Shown here piece after piece: positions 24,535 to 37,600 of a DNA stretch of 64,000 nucleotides; position 1 is the first letter of the stretch, and each line of letters starts with the position of its first letter. The stretch lies in assembly GCF_041260155.1 (NCBI RefSeq), contig NC_091930.1:3557907-3621906 (forward strand), read 5' to 3'. The position numbers and the translations under genes were made by a program. The stretch is from Ptychodera flava. Lineage: Eukaryota > Hemichordata > Enteropneusta > Ptychoderidae. Below the pieces are notes generated by a model. That model was not told where the DNA came from. It did no database searches and worked only from the letters and a program-made list of their open reading frames with translations.

Positions 24535-25948
24535 AAAGCGCATCTCTATTAGATATTCATGCATTATCCATGCCCCCTAGTCAGGAGATGCTGCGTAAAA
24601 AAACGATAGCAGTGAAATATCGCGTTACAAATTCCAACATATTTCAGGGATAGTAATAATTACTTCTGTGGTTTTTCGAAATAGTGGACAGAAATTTTAT
24701 ATGGAACAGCTTTTTGCTCGGTATTCATTCTTTTAATTGTGCGAGATGACAACGTCAGATAAGATCAATACGCAGGGTCGTGACTATGCTTTCGAGGCCG
24801 TACTCTGAAACCCCATTGGAAGCAAAGAGTTTTAGCCCAAGTCGACAAAACAAAGCCTGCAATCTTGTTGCTGTTTCACAAGACATGTCCTTTACACCTA
24901 ACAGATAAGAAAACATTGAGATTGCTTCAATTTCAACGTCACTGCCTCTTATCTGTCTTTCTTGTCTTGCTTGAAATTACAGATATTAATATCCAATGTT
25001 CACACGATAAAGATGCGACCCCTTCGTTGGAATTCAGAGTGATCAGTCGAGTCTCTTAAATTGTTCAGTGGGATGCTTTGCTCGCCAAAGCCAATTACCA
25101 TATGAGTAGAATTGTTCAAATGAAAGGATATCCCTGGAATCGCCCACACCCTCTTTTTAATATATATGCAAATGTGCTTTTATTCAATTGTTGCATTTAT
25201 GATCCATTTGTATCATTGAATGTAGCCAGGTTGGAAAATCAAGAAAACCATACTTTGTGGCAAACGTCTGGCATTGATTCGAATGTTAAAGAAATTGAAT
25301 GTATACTTCTCAAAAAAGCAGCAGCAAAAAACAACAACAACACCAACATCTCTTGAAACGAACTCTGTGTTTAAGATACAACAAATAATTTCCCTCAAAC
25401 TGTAGCCTGTGCTCTTCCAGTGTATTATCTCGACAGGGGTCAAAGGTGAACTATGTATACCATTCAAGGCCATAGCATAGGTGGCTGCTGCAATGTCCCT
25501 CCCCAGGAGTAGGGGCAGGGGTACGGGTGCCTTGGTCTCATCATAGATTTTTTTTTTGCTTTCAGATTTTTACTACCAAATTTTGGTGACTTGGTCTCAT
25601 CATCGCAGTGGTTTTGAAAAGTTTCTTTTTATCTTCCACTGTTTTCATGTATCTGTCCTTTGACGGATTTTCGCGAACTTTTATCACTGTGTAGCCGCGG
25701 TTATTAACTGATGCGTTTGATTGCCTAATAGCGCCAAAGCAAGCAAGGGTAAGCTACTAATCTGTGGACGCTATCACCAGATTGTCAACGGATTAACTTT
25801 GACAAAGTCAACAACGAACGCACCTGCAACGGTACAACCACAGTCCCTCCACACACGTGGCATAAAAGAAGACCCTTGCTTGTGCATTCGTTGTTGAATT
25901 TGTGAAAGTTAATCCAGAGATAATCTGGCGACAGCGTCCACAGATTAT

Positions 25949-26929
25949 AGGTGGGTTTACACGTGTATTTTTTTAAACCTGAGGGAATCTGATTAGTCGC
26001 TCTGTAAATATTCCTTATCAGCGATCTAAGCGATTTCACGTTTACACGTCATACACAAGGTATAAATTTACTTCGGGTCAGCCAACTCATCGTAAAATGG
26101 CATCATTTTTCTAGCTCTGCCATCTTGGTCCAAGTCTGAGATTTGTGAATGTTTGAGTGGAGTGAACGCAATAATTGGTATTTTGCTTTCATGTGAAACG
26201 CGCGCGTGACTTGAGTGGACGCTGTGGGGTGAACGCTATACAGGAGAGTTTCACTCGGTGGATCCGGCAGAAACTAACTCACTACACTGCGCAGACTCAA
26301 AGGTAATGCATTCAATGGCTGGGAAAACCTCGCCTGGGCTACCAAATTCTGAATAGGTTTGTACGAAATAGGAGAGACACAAGAGAAACTATTGTAAATG
26401 ATTTTATTTTATTTTTTTAAATTCACCAACTTGAACAAAGTCTAGCTCTGCCACTACGACGGTTCTTGTCGGACGCGGACTTGAACTGAGCTCGCAACCG
26501 TTTGATTTTGTTGTGGCATTGTTCCGCTGTCCTCTTGAGTCCCTTCTCCCTGGCCTTGGCAGCGACGACTTCATACACTTGCCGATCCCTCGACGTGCCG
26601 TCCATCATACGGATAACGTTTTCGTCTCTCCTGTGACCAATTGTTGCCGCGATCGCCAGAGCTTCTTACTTAAACACCGTACCGTCCATTGTGGTAATGA
26701 CCGCAGGCCCGAGGACAGGATATACTTCGGCGTTTAGTTCGGTGTTCTGGTCACACGTGTAAAGAGGCCATTGTTTAGTAAGGAGCACCGAACCTGAACA
26801 AGCCCTCCGAAACCGGATTAATTTAGTTCTTTGTTAGTTCGGTGTTGTATGTTCACACGTCCAACTGACACAGGTTTATATTTATTCCGGTGTCAACTCC
26901 GGACTGAACTCACACGTGTAAACCCCCCT
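25949..26929 (-). mobile_element. 981-bp PIF/Harbinger-like DNA transposon, non-autonomous, nested
   Basis: The terminal inverted repeats AGGTGGGTTTACACGTGT (left) and, reversed, AGGGGGGTTTACACGTGT (right) are nearly identical over 18 bp. TAT on each side is a plausible target duplication. It is absent from unit A, so it inserted after the duplication or was lost from A. It carries a Myb/SANT-like ORF on the minus strand but no transposase. Assignment to Harbinger rests on the Myb-type second ORF characteristic of that superfamily, the short duplication and the G-rich ends; it is not proven. Confidence 0.7.
26423..26608 (-). pseudogene. Myb/SANT-like DNA-binding ORF of the Harbinger-like element (remnant)
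   Basis: Sixty-one residues from the ATG at 26608, including REKGLKRTAEQCHNKIKRLR, the third-helix pattern (RT..QC..KIK.L) of Myb/SANT-like transposon proteins. Upstream, in another frame, is N-N-W-S-Q-E, which resembles the first-helix tryptophan of the same fold, so a one-base shift probably separates the two halves. In Harbinger elements this protein helps carry the transposase to DNA. Here it is probably dead. Confidence 0.55.
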
Positions 26930-27672
26930 TATATGCCTTTGCCTGTTTTGGCGCATTAGGCAATCAAACACATCAGATAATAGACGCAACACAGTGACAA
27001 AACGTCGCGTAAGACTCAAGGGACAAATGAATGGCACAGTGAAGGACCAGAGACCAAAGGTTGGTTGTGTGAATCTTTATTAGCAATGCTTATCATAGTC
27101 AAACATATTGAAAACAAAATAAACAATAGCAAGAAGAAACCTGTGAAGAGACCAAGACATCCCTACCCCTGCCCCTAACCCTGGGGACGGACATTTCCTC
27201 TGCCCCAAGGCCATAGCGCTAGAATATTTTATCTACAGAAAGACTATGAGGTGGACGCTGTTAGGGATCCCCATCTGATTGACCTTTGTTTCGTTGGAAA
27301 ATAAGTATACTTGTATTCCAGCGTTAACTATTCAACAGTCTATGCACACGAATATGAATGTATTTGTCTCGCCGATCTACATCTATTTGGCTCTAGGCAG
27401 GCCATTGACCCTGGTATCTTCCCACGTACTACGAGTATGTTTATCCAATCTTTTAGCTAAAGCTCTTTCATGATCGTAAATAAACAAATGTTGACACACA
27501 ACGCAAGGCAGTTAACCTTGATTCACAAAAACGGTTGGGAAGTACCCGGTAAAATACATTTTAATAGATAGGACAAATATACAAGCTGATTGTATCTGCA
27601 TCTGTCTTAATTACAATGCGTGTGGGTATTGCTCAGAAGGAGTCTTTTACTTTGAATTTATAAATTGACGTT

Positions 27673-28124
27673 GTGCAAAGACAACAATGCTCTGATACAA
27701 ATTAGTTCAGTGGTATACAAATAGCCTGTCGTTACCTTGAGCTTCTGCTGGTAACTGCAAGAGAACATTCATTATTGAAATAACATTCAATTTTCCCTCT
27801 TTACCGTATCTTTATCTGAGTACAACTTGTGACAGCCATATCCTTCAACATGAAACAAGTAGGATAAGTTGCTAAAGTTATGAAAGCTAAATTCTGTCTT
27901 TTTTAAATATAGCATACGCACACAACTCTGTATGTAAATGTCTTGTTTCTTATTTGTACTGCTATTGTCTGTTGAATCTGCCTATGCTCGGTATATTCAG
28001 GAGCTTGATCGGGTATCTACCGTCTATGAAACATTTTCTGAACACAGGAAAATGCATCAACAAATAAAATCGTGGAAATAATAGAAACTTTCGCATTTGG
28101 TGAGTAACAATTTGCATCAAACCG
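27673..28124. repeat. Truncated third copy of the duplicated unit
   Basis: About 450 bp matching 1-447 and 13282-13728, ending at 'caaaccg', after which the sequence is unrelated to the unit. It differs from A and B more often than they differ from each other. It contains no gene. Its right end is the outer breakpoint of the array. Confidence 0.9.
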
Positions 28125-31100
28125 TAAAAATGGCGTGTATACTGTGTCTCAAATCGGCAGCTGCATTCTTCGATAGAAATCGCGAGAAAAAAGAGAACGC
28201 CATGTTTGCCATTCCGTCACAGCGGCGTTGTCTTGCACACTACATTTCATTTGTGCGTCCACTTTTCTTCTTCTCCGTTCTCCAGAGCACATTCTTGGCT
28301 AAGTCATTCGAGAAAGCAACAATTTCTTGTTCTGTTCTTGCTCGAGAAAGCAACAATTTCTTGTTCTTCTGTCGCCATGAAAAAAAAAAAGAATGAGAAA
28401 GAAATGGCAAAGAGTTTACTGACTTGCATACATAGTATGCTCAGTTAATGAAAATATGGCGAGGCCAAGAGAATTCTGCAAAACTCTGTCGGATAGAGAA
28501 CGCCCTCTATCATGAAATCTTTCCTTTTTCTTTCAGTTATGTACGTTACTCTGGTGCCTATATTCTGAAAGCATCGGTAAAGGGACGCAGAAGGCTAAAT
28601 ACGCACAAATATGTGACATATGCAATGGAGATGTCTGTTTTTTAGTTTATTCAATGTAAACTATATGCATATATATCATTTGATACTGAGTATCGCTTTT
28701 GCTGTTGTTATAGAAGTGTTATCACTTTATCATCACCGTCATCATCAACAATACATGTATCTCTATCTAATCATCATTTCCATCATCGCCGTTTAGCAGT
28801 CGACGTCGATGTTTAAAATTATTCTAAAGTGGGTTCATTGTCATCATATTTGGACCTCGGCCCAAATGAATTTACGAAAAGCCACCGCTAGCTGGTACAG
28901 CCAAACTTCGTAGAGAGCAAACATGCATAGGCGCCGAGCTCAGGTGCTTTTCTCTGTCACAAAATGTCTTATTAAAACATCTATTTAGTCGCAAGGTGCA
29001 GTTTATGTTATCATCATGCAATCGCGACATTTTGGTATGTAGTAATTATTTAATGGCTCCCTGAATCCCTAGCTTCTTAAATAGCATTTTGAGAGAGTAC
29101 ACTGAATTCTGTCCGACCCACACTTTTTTAATTAGTCGTGCACATTATGGTAGAGAAAGTTACATAAATATTGGATATCATCAGCAAACATACAAGTCAA
29201 ACAGCGCCATCAACGACGAATAAATCTTCCACTGCCATTTTGGCGGTTTCCGAATTGAGGCGCTTCTGAAGGGAATTTGCCAATTCTGACATTCACAAAA
29301 GATTGTCATTATTTTATTACTCCCTCAATTCAGACATTTTAACCATAAAGTCGGCATAACGTAACCGTTTCACCGTTCAGTGATAATTTATGAGTGTCTA
29401 CCTTACTGTAGTTTTGTCTCTCTCTGTGTAATAACATTGAAGAGACAGGATTGTTAATCTGCAATTTTAATGTCACCCCCTCCGAATTCACTAAAACGCA
29501 TACAGAGACAGGGAGAAAGTGGACAAGTCGATTCCTCAGGGAATCAAAGTTGCACGGAAATTGGAACACGATGTAAAAGCTCATCAGAGTTGTTTGTTTG
29601 TTTGTTTTGTGTACATAGAGGTCCATTTCGCAGTTTCTGTCTTCCGATAGAATATCGCGTGACAACGATCACGTGCGTCACAGATTCTATTTCCGGATGA
29701 GCGGCTTGTCAGATCAGGACCGGATGGACTGATAGGAGTTCACAGCTTAGAAAATACTTGTCGTCAGAATTGGCATATTTTGAAGTCAAACGACTGGTAA
29801 AAACAGGTTTGTGGTGTCGGCTGGTTGTCCGGTATTCATGATTTTAATGCAGATTTCAAAGCCATTCATTTGCATATGAATATCCACAATCGACAGAAAA
29901 AAGGCTTCTGTCAATGACCATGCTGTTGAATCGTTTTAATGTCAAATACATTAAATCGAAGGTTATTACGCATCTTCATAGCATAAAAGCTCCCTGTCGT
30001 GCCTTCTGTTCAAATCTTTAGAGATTGCCATTGATTAATGTTAATACTTCGTTTTAAGCAACTGAAAAGAAATAATATTTTCTTGAATGAGACAGTTTGG
30101 CTAACACCACCGGTAGAAGTCTAATAAGGTATATTGGAGAACAAATGTGTCCTTTCCGATAAAACGAATTTATAAATATGCTAACATATTGCGATGACAC
30201 GCAGCGACAACATAAGGTTTGGGGAATACCAAATAGAGATACAGAGAAGATAATTGACAGAGCATATCTTCAGATACAGTATTTATATTCGTTTCAGTCA
30301 AATTACACCCTATTTTGCGCCCAATTCTTTATTTAGATTTTTTGTTTTAATTTTTGCTGACTTAACCATTTCTTCCGAACACAAAAGAGTGGGACAAAAT
30401 ATGACAATTTAAGTATTTCCGGAATGAATTAGCAACAACCATGGTCAAATAGTACCATGCGATCGCATCAGCGGCAGTGAAGCTGGCTGATCAAATGTAG
30501 CTTCTATGATAGGGTACCCAAGTAAAACCTGCGTTTCCCCCTTTTGGGGGGGGGGGGCGGATTGGGATGGAGGTGCACTTTGAAAAATCTCCTGTGGGTG
30601 GAACACTACAAGGGAACTTACCATGTTTTGTAAATGAAATGTTATTCATGCCTCGGTACTCCATACCGTCAAATGTCACGATATGTTCCATAATTTTCCT
30701 TGAATGACCCATATCAATAGTGAGCCGTTGATCGTACTCGCCAAACTACACATTCTTTGTCCAAAAGAAGGCGTTTTGTCCTTCTGCCATCTTAAGAAAT
30801 GCGGGATTTTTCTTTTTTTCAGGATGTGGAGCAATTTCAAATGTTTATTATGTCTTCAGCTATTATTCAGGACGTAATGTGAAGTTATATCTACATGAAT
30901 ATGTTTTCACCTTCCTTTCAACAAAATTTTACTATCAGGTTTTCATGTGCCGTTCTGACGTATGGTTGTACATTTGATATATGTTCAGTATTTTATGCAC
31001 ATATATCGGGTTTGAAATATAATACACATGCACCTCCAAGAACACATGTATTACCAGTACCTTTCTGATATGTTGTTTAAATGGAATTTTGTTCAATGCT

Positions 31101-31782
31101 TTGGATGGAGTATATGATTTTTTTCATCGTCTCGGTTTGATGAAATATAATAAAACTTATTTTCCCGCAATATAATTAACGCGGAATATTTAATTTCGGT
31201 CATTTGCTCGGTTATTCCAACATTTGTATAGCACATCTTGCTGAGTGAAGTTTGTGAACTTTTCAGCTCAAACGCGTTCAGTACCGTATCTCCTTAATAC
31301 ACCCTTTACATTTTTCGATTGGGTTCACTTCTCAACGCCTCTTCGAAAAATTAATCAATTGAAGGGGTAACATGAGGCCATTGTAGAATCCAAGATCGCA
31401 TGCTGTGACGATGATGCCAGTATATAAAATCCAAACGTTCCGAATCGCCGTTTTCGTAGAATTCAATAAAATATCGAAGCCGTAGAGGGCGCTGTAATTC
31501 TGAGGGAGAAGTGAGTGGGTAATGGTCTCATGCTAACGGTCATGAATTGCCAGTGAGTGACCCACCCAAAACGTAAGTTCGATGAAATCACATAAGAGAT
31601 CTTGATTGAAGCTCGCGTTTGAATATCTCACGGTGGATTATAAAAATGAATTTTCCACTTCGAATGGCTTTGGGTAGAAATCTATCTGCGCAAAACAAAT
31701 CATCGTCTACGTGCCCGTTTTACAGCGATCTAATTTCGAAAGAAAAGAATTGTGAACACACTTTCACTGTTCCATGAAACGT
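28125..31782. other. Non-genic region right of the duplication breakpoint
   Basis: No exon found. It contains an imperfect tandem pair 'gagaaagcaacaatttcttg' at about 28310-28365 and a run of 12 G at 30546-30557. An octamer ATTTGCAT at 29868-29875 lacks the partner motifs seen in the pentraxin promoters. Confidence 0.55.
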
Positions 31783-31882
31783 ATTTAAAAGGCGAAAAAA
31801 CAGGGTCAACTGTCTCGCTCGTCCGACCTTCAGCCATACAGTAATGCGCATGAATTAACATCCCGAAATTATTTGATTACTT

Positions 31883-32092
31883 TGAGGTTTGTTCGCCCTA
31901 ATAAAATTTCTAAATTTGCCCAAACTCTCAGTGACACCAGACGAAGCTTCAAAGCTGCAGGCTACGGTAGGCCAGCAATGTGTAACGCTGAAAATAGATC
32001 CAGCAGATTGTCGCCAAAGGTGTCTCACTTTCAAAGAAAGAAACCGTATGTCAGCATATTGTGCGTTACAAAATAGTTCCCAGTATCCATAA
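31883..32092 (+). CDS. Candidate terminal exon of a small cysteine-rich protein (unrecognised)
   Basis: An open frame with no usable ATG. A possible acceptor (..actctcag) lies at 31932, and 160 nt to the stop encode about 52 residues with a C-x9-C-x3-C-x12-C pattern (..QQC..ADCRQRC..AYC..). AATAAA occurs about 75 nt after the stop, at 32168. A TTTAAAAGG box lies at about 31784. No signal-peptide exon was found upstream. This could be a real terminal exon or chance; I do not recognise the family. Confidence 0.2.
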
Positions 32093-32174
32093 GGATGCAT
32101 ACCGTTGGGGTAGAGACTGCAATTTTAATTTTGACGAACAATTTCAATGTATTCGAAACCTTTACGTCAATAAA

Positions 32175-33835
32175 TCCTACAATGATAGTAGTACCCCTTA
32201 TGTTTTGATTTTTTAACTTGTTGTGAGTTTAAACCTAAGTGAACAAAAAGAAATATTGTTATGTTTTTGAACTTGACCTCCATCTTGTATAATCTATATG
32301 AAATCCATCAATTTGACTCGGCAAAAGTAACGTGAATCTGTGAACTCGTTATTGTGGGACTTGATCAATTACAAGGGTACAGAGAACACAATAGAATCTT
32401 GACGATCACAAGATAATTCAAGGCTGACCTCGATATTCACATGTTGTACGATTTGATCAAACTCAAAGCCAGACTTGATGCTTATCAATTGTACCTCATA
32501 ATGGTCGTATTCCTCAACCAATGTCAGTCTCGCCACTTTAAAATGAAACATCTCGAAGCGTAACAGTCTGTATGTCTATATTTGCCATTCGCTACGTACA
32601 ATTTAGTTGATGCGATGTTTAGTTGAGTGTTTCGAGAACCCGTATTTCAGGGCTACGCATAACGCCTTCGAGAATTCATTTACACCTAGTAAAGCTCATA
32701 GACTTCAAAGAATGTACAGAATATTCTTTATATATAACAGCACTTTGCAGAAGTTTTGAAGTATCCTTGTATTGGCTCATTTGTCTTCTGGTGACTTTCA
32801 CACAGCGTACCGAATCAGCAACGTATGGGGGCGATATTAATGGATGTGGCAACGACAGATGGGCGTACTTTGCTAGCCTTGTTAGCTGACCATTGCAGTT
32901 TACAAATATAGCAAATATGAACATACGGAGCACTGCAGAATAATGCTTTTTAATACGTGTAAAACTGTCGTGGCTAGAACTCCATTTCTTCATTAAAATT
33001 ATCTAATGAATGTATGGAATCAATATCCACGATGTCCCTTTTCGAGGGAGAAAAGCTACATTATGCTGAAAAATAATACAATCAAACGGACGACGCAGAT
33101 GAGTAAAGGCAGAATATAAAAACAAGAAAGTCGCGAACACAGGTAGATTAAAAGCGGTTAAAGCGCTAGAAAGGGAGACAAAATGAGGCTGTAAAAGTTT
33201 TTTTTACAAGTAAGACAAAAGCTGATATAGATAAGCCGAAAGTGGACAAAGTAAAGATTTCAGCGAGGTCGGAGAACTGTACAGACTATAGTCGATACCG
33301 ATCTAACATATATAAAAATATGAGTCAGAGATGAACATGCGATGACGGTCGTACACGTCGATTTTACCGCCTAAACCTGCTATAGCAAACATACCATGTC
33401 AAACAGGTGAAAATACCATGGTTTTGCCACAAACTTTTACTGATTCGGCCGATGGAAAATTAATTCTTATTCACAGAATGATGAGGGGAGCACATGTTGT
33501 GATTATAGAATGGTGGGCACATGGGCATTCATCGAATCAAAGAAAAAATTGAATGTTATTAGTCGGTGCAAAAAGTGATAGTTCAGAGAATTCCAAAGTG
33601 CTAATCAGTGTTGATTGTAACGCACCATATGCACTTAACAAATAAGCGCTTAGCTTCAAACAATAAGACGTACCCTTCGACGATAACAATGGCGAGCATG
33701 GCTTTCACTATATTCAGACAAACTCTTCCCTTTTTGCATTTTAACAGTGTCATTCGTATGGATGTTACTGGTTTAAAATTAGTACTAGGGAAGGTGGGCA
33801 AGGAGACTAAAATATTAACATATATTTGCCTCATG
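32175..33835. other. Non-genic region upstream of the first pentraxin gene
   Basis: Only short overlapping frames on both strands. No domain, repeat end or RNA gene recognised. Confidence 0.5.
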
Positions 33836-33942
33836 AATATTCATATCGGTACATTTGCATATTTTGGACTATAAAACCGTCATTCGTTTTTCGTCCTATT
33901 GCATTCATCTTCGCAGTGTGCGCGTACACTTCTGATCGCAAG
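33836..33942 (+). promoter_or_regulatory. Promoter and 5' UTR exon of pentraxin-like gene 1
   Basis: AATATTCAT (33836-33844), 8 bp, the octamer ATTTGCAT (33853-33860), 9 bp, then TATAAAA (33870-33876). The non-coding first exon should start near 33900 and ends at 33942 (GCAAG|GTAAGG). A 700-bp UTR intron follows, with its acceptor before 34643. The same three motifs with the same gaps precede gene 2. ATTTGCAT is the classical POU/octamer site, and TATTCAT fits the Pit-1-type POU consensus; use by a POU factor here is inference. Confidence 0.7.
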
Positions 33943-34664
33943 GTAAGGGAATCTGTTGATTGTCACGGAAATCTAACCTTATAGCGTACATACTGTTCAT
34001 TTTCAATGTTCGGCTGAAAATGATGTCGTGTGTTCACTCGCTTTACACAAATCAGAATGGACCCATGCGTAGATAATATTATGGTGAAGTTTGTGAGTCT
34101 CAACAATCGATACTGCGACAGGCCTTTTGGGATTGCGGAGCTTTATAGTGCTGAAAAATGACAAGGAATAATATAGTTACTCAGGTCGTGGTATTACTGT
34201 TCTTGGTTTTTGCCCGTCAGTGACGATTCGCTTCATTCGAGGCAAACTATGGAGCTCGAGAAATCAACGCCAGCGTTCGGTGATTTTCCTGACTCTGCTC
34301 ATTTGGTAATAATATAGATGGCATAATAATTTAACAACTTAATTTGCCCATCGTTAACGTTTCAAAGATGGCAAAGAAGTCAGAAGCAAAAATTTATGTG
34401 GCGCCCTATCGCCATCAAAACAGTTAAAACGAGTAAAAAAAAAAACATAAAAAATCGCTTATAAAGTTCTTTTCCATGGGACTCGACTCTGTGTCTCTCT
34501 CAGACAAAAGTTTGCCGCTCAGGCATATCAGTTGATATTTGCCGCTGTCAGTTTTCAAGAAGTGGCGTTTACTTTTTCGAAGACAATCTTTTAGTCTCAT
34601 CATTTACTTCAACAAACGATATTGCCTCCTTCAATTTTTCAGGTGAACTTTTTAACATTTCAGA

Positions 34665-37600
34665 ATGAGGATACTTGGTTTTGTTGCTGCCCTCCTGTGT
34701 GTGGGAACCATCTCAGGTATGTACCAGGAAAAAATTCAAATCACTTCTTGCGATGTACCTACCTGAAGTGTTAATAAGCTGTAGTCTCTGTTGGAAGAAA
34801 CACGCTACCTAGGTTAAAAGTCGACTAGGCGTTCTTCAACATGTATCGTCAGCAAAAAATTTTATTTCGTTTCGCTTCTCTCTCAATCCGACGTAATTGT
34901 GAAGGCGTTTGTTGAAAGGAAACGGAAATCATGGTCTTAGGCGTTGCAGTGTGAATCGTATATTTATTGGTATTCTTACTTCCTTTGAAACAGCCGCACC
35001 AATGGCATGTGATGGTCCTCTCAAGGGCAAGATGGCCGAATTCGCTGGCAATGACGGTAGTTACATCAAAGTGTCCGCCACCATCCCAGACCTGACCAAG
35101 ACCAGCGCCTGCTGGTGGGCCAAGACCCCCGAGACCACCTCCAACTCCGAGGAAATCACCTACTTTAGCTACACCACCGACAAGCCGCGTGAGGGCTCCT
35201 TCTCCGCCAACGACATCACCAACTTCGAGATGTACGTCAACGGCCAGCGCGCCTACGGCGGCGCCGACTTCGACATCCGCTACGGCATCTGGCATCAGTT
35301 GTGCGTCGCCTGGGTGAGCGAGGGCGGTAACTACTGCATGTACAAGGACGGCCACATGCTTAAGGAAGGCAAGAACTTCAGAAAGGGCGAGACTATCAAG
35401 GGTGGCGGCGTCCTTCACCTCGCCCAGTACCTCAAATCTGCCTCCTCCGCGCTCAACTCTGAATACTCATTCAGGGGCCAAATGGCTGGCTTCGACATGT
35501 TTGACTACGTCGTTGATTTGGCCGATATTCAGGTGAGATGTGGTCAGCATTTTCAGGGTTCAAAAGCCAAAGTGGTGTCGAGGTCGAAAACAGAATGCAG
35601 TGCCGATTGTATGTGTAATCGTGCGCCAACTTTCAGCTAGGAGCTGGTATCCCAATATTTGAAAAATATCCCTTCATGTTAACACTGACAAGTATGTACG
35701 AAAAGAAGAATTCCATAACTTCAAGGGAAACGAAAATCGACTGAAAACGACTGTATTTTTTTCTTCCTTGGAATAGCTCATTTTGAAGCTCTTGCAGTGC
35801 GTAATGCAGAGCGATAATGTTTTCACAAGCTTTATTTTATAGACAAAAAGCAAACAAAAAGAAAAAAACACAAAAGAGCGTTTTCCCGATAGTGTTAACA
35901 CAGGGATGTGGTCATTTTGAATTTCAAAAATCGATAACAGTTAGGTAAATTGTTTCTCTAGTACAAAAACTGTGCTTGTTTTTATTCTTGATTTTGAAAT
36001 ATTATGGTTGAAACATTACATGGGGAACGTTTAGGCAAAAATTCAAGTCTTCAAATTTCGCGTATTACATTAAATTTGTTTGTCAAAACTAACATGTGAC
36101 AGGACATGTGACCGGACATTCTGACACTTCGCGCCTTTTTTTTGAAACTTCCCGCCACAATTAAGAGACAGCATTAGTAACATGTCTTACCGTCTGACTT
36201 TCCAGGCCGCCGCGTTCAGCCGATCATCCGTCACTGGCTGCGGTAATGTGGTCGCTTGGTCACAAATCGCTGAATCCGATCTGGTCGGAGTTGAGACTTG
36301 CGACACTGTTCTGACTGGCGGTAAGTGCCTGTGGCGTGAATTCAGAAAAGGGCATCGATGGAAGTTTAACGCCGATAATACTTTTCATGTACAGAGAGTA
36401 GAATTATCTGGCAATACGGTACAGAGAGTAGAATTATCTGGCAATACGGTACACTGTTGCAGAACTTACAACATAATTCAAGGAACTTTAATGAAACAAC
36501 CAGTCATTGCGCACATATACAGATCCATCCTATTCCGTCAGGTGTCGGCGTTAAAAAGCTTTCTATAATATTCAACAGTTTGAGTGCTGTAATTTTTTCC
36601 ACCAAAATTTTCGTGCAACTTTTCACCAATTTTTATGAATTTATTGGTAATTTTTTGGACAATTTTTGATTAAATGGACATCATATTTCATTGGCTACAG
36701 TTTTTCATCAAATTTTGCAAAAATCTGAAAGAAATTGACTAGACTATGTTTTATATAGGCGACAAAAATTGACCTTGGCGCTCAACGTGTTAATCGGTCA
36801 TGAATATTTACCCCCTAGAACCAAGACCAGACAACTGTGAAGGTGGCGAGTTCGCCGGCAAAGTACTCCAGATCGACTCCACAGTCGGACCAAACGGCTA
36901 CGCTATGTCTCACGGTGATTTGCCCGAAATGAAAGCATTCACCCTGTGCGCCTGGGGCAAGACAACCGAGCCTAACGTCAGAGCAGATATGTTCAGCTAC
37001 CGCGTCCAGAACAACGCCATCGGCAGCTTCGTCATCCGCAACCCAAGCAACGTCAGACTCTTCGTCAACACCAAAGGTGCACCAGAGAGCGAGGCCGCCA
37101 TCAACGACGGCATGTGGCACCACGTCTGCGTCACCTGGGCTTCGGAGGGTGGTAAGGTCGAATACTACGGCGACAGTGCTCTCGCCAAGGCGGCCGAAGG
37201 TGTCAGCACCGGCGAGACCATCGCCGGCGGCGGAGTCGTCATCATTGGTGTGCCACAGAACCGTATCGGAGCCAAGTTCGACTTCAAGAAGAGATTCAAC
37301 CATGAACTTGCCGACTTCAACATCTGGAGCACTGTGAAATCTCAGGCCGAGATTGCTGTAAGTTTTCATTCGACCAAAACGCCCTAGCAAAATACCTTGG
37401 GTTCAGAAATCCTCTATTGCCAAACAGAACTTCGGGCTTTTTGCAGCCATTAGGGTTGATAACGAGCCACACCACTGGTTAACTTCAGTCATTTTATAAT
37501 GCGAGAGAGTACATGATTTCAATTCTATGACATGAAAGCGACGAACTTGCACCTTTCAGTACATTTTTGTCAGACTTCCATTGATTGTCATCTGTGCAGT

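Larger units (their letters stand above)
25477..27208. mobile_element. Foldback transposon, unit B, interrupted by a Harbinger-like insertion
   Basis: Same element as 12071-12812, again between two copies of GGCCATAGC (25468-25476 and 27209-27217). A 981-bp second element is inserted in its right arm at 25949. This copy keeps 'cagat' at the insertion point, completing the pairing with the left arm at 'aatctgtggacgc'. Confidence 0.75.
13282..27672. repeat. Segmental tandem duplication, unit B
   Basis: This is the second full copy of the unit. It is about 1.1 kb longer than A, chiefly because a 981-bp transposon lies at 25949-26929. It carries its own glycosyltransferase (16213-17298) and lectin (20919-23523). 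The very low divergence means a recent duplication, ongoing gene conversion, or an assembly that placed two haplotypes in tandem. The elevated divergence in one gene segment and the more diverged third copy argue against a simple haplotype artefact but do not exclude it. Confidence 0.95.

Noticed and set aside
29833-29883. Octamer ATTTGCAT with a nearby TATTCAT, possible third pentraxin-type promoter
   Set aside because: Spacing differs (28 bp instead of 8), no TATA box at the expected place, and no signal-peptide exon downstream.
34849-35418. 189-residue minus-strand ORF opposite the pentraxin exon
   Set aside because: Shadow frame of the GC-rich plus-strand coding exon; the plus frame has domain motifs and splice sites. 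The same applies to 36815-37390 and 48913-49239.
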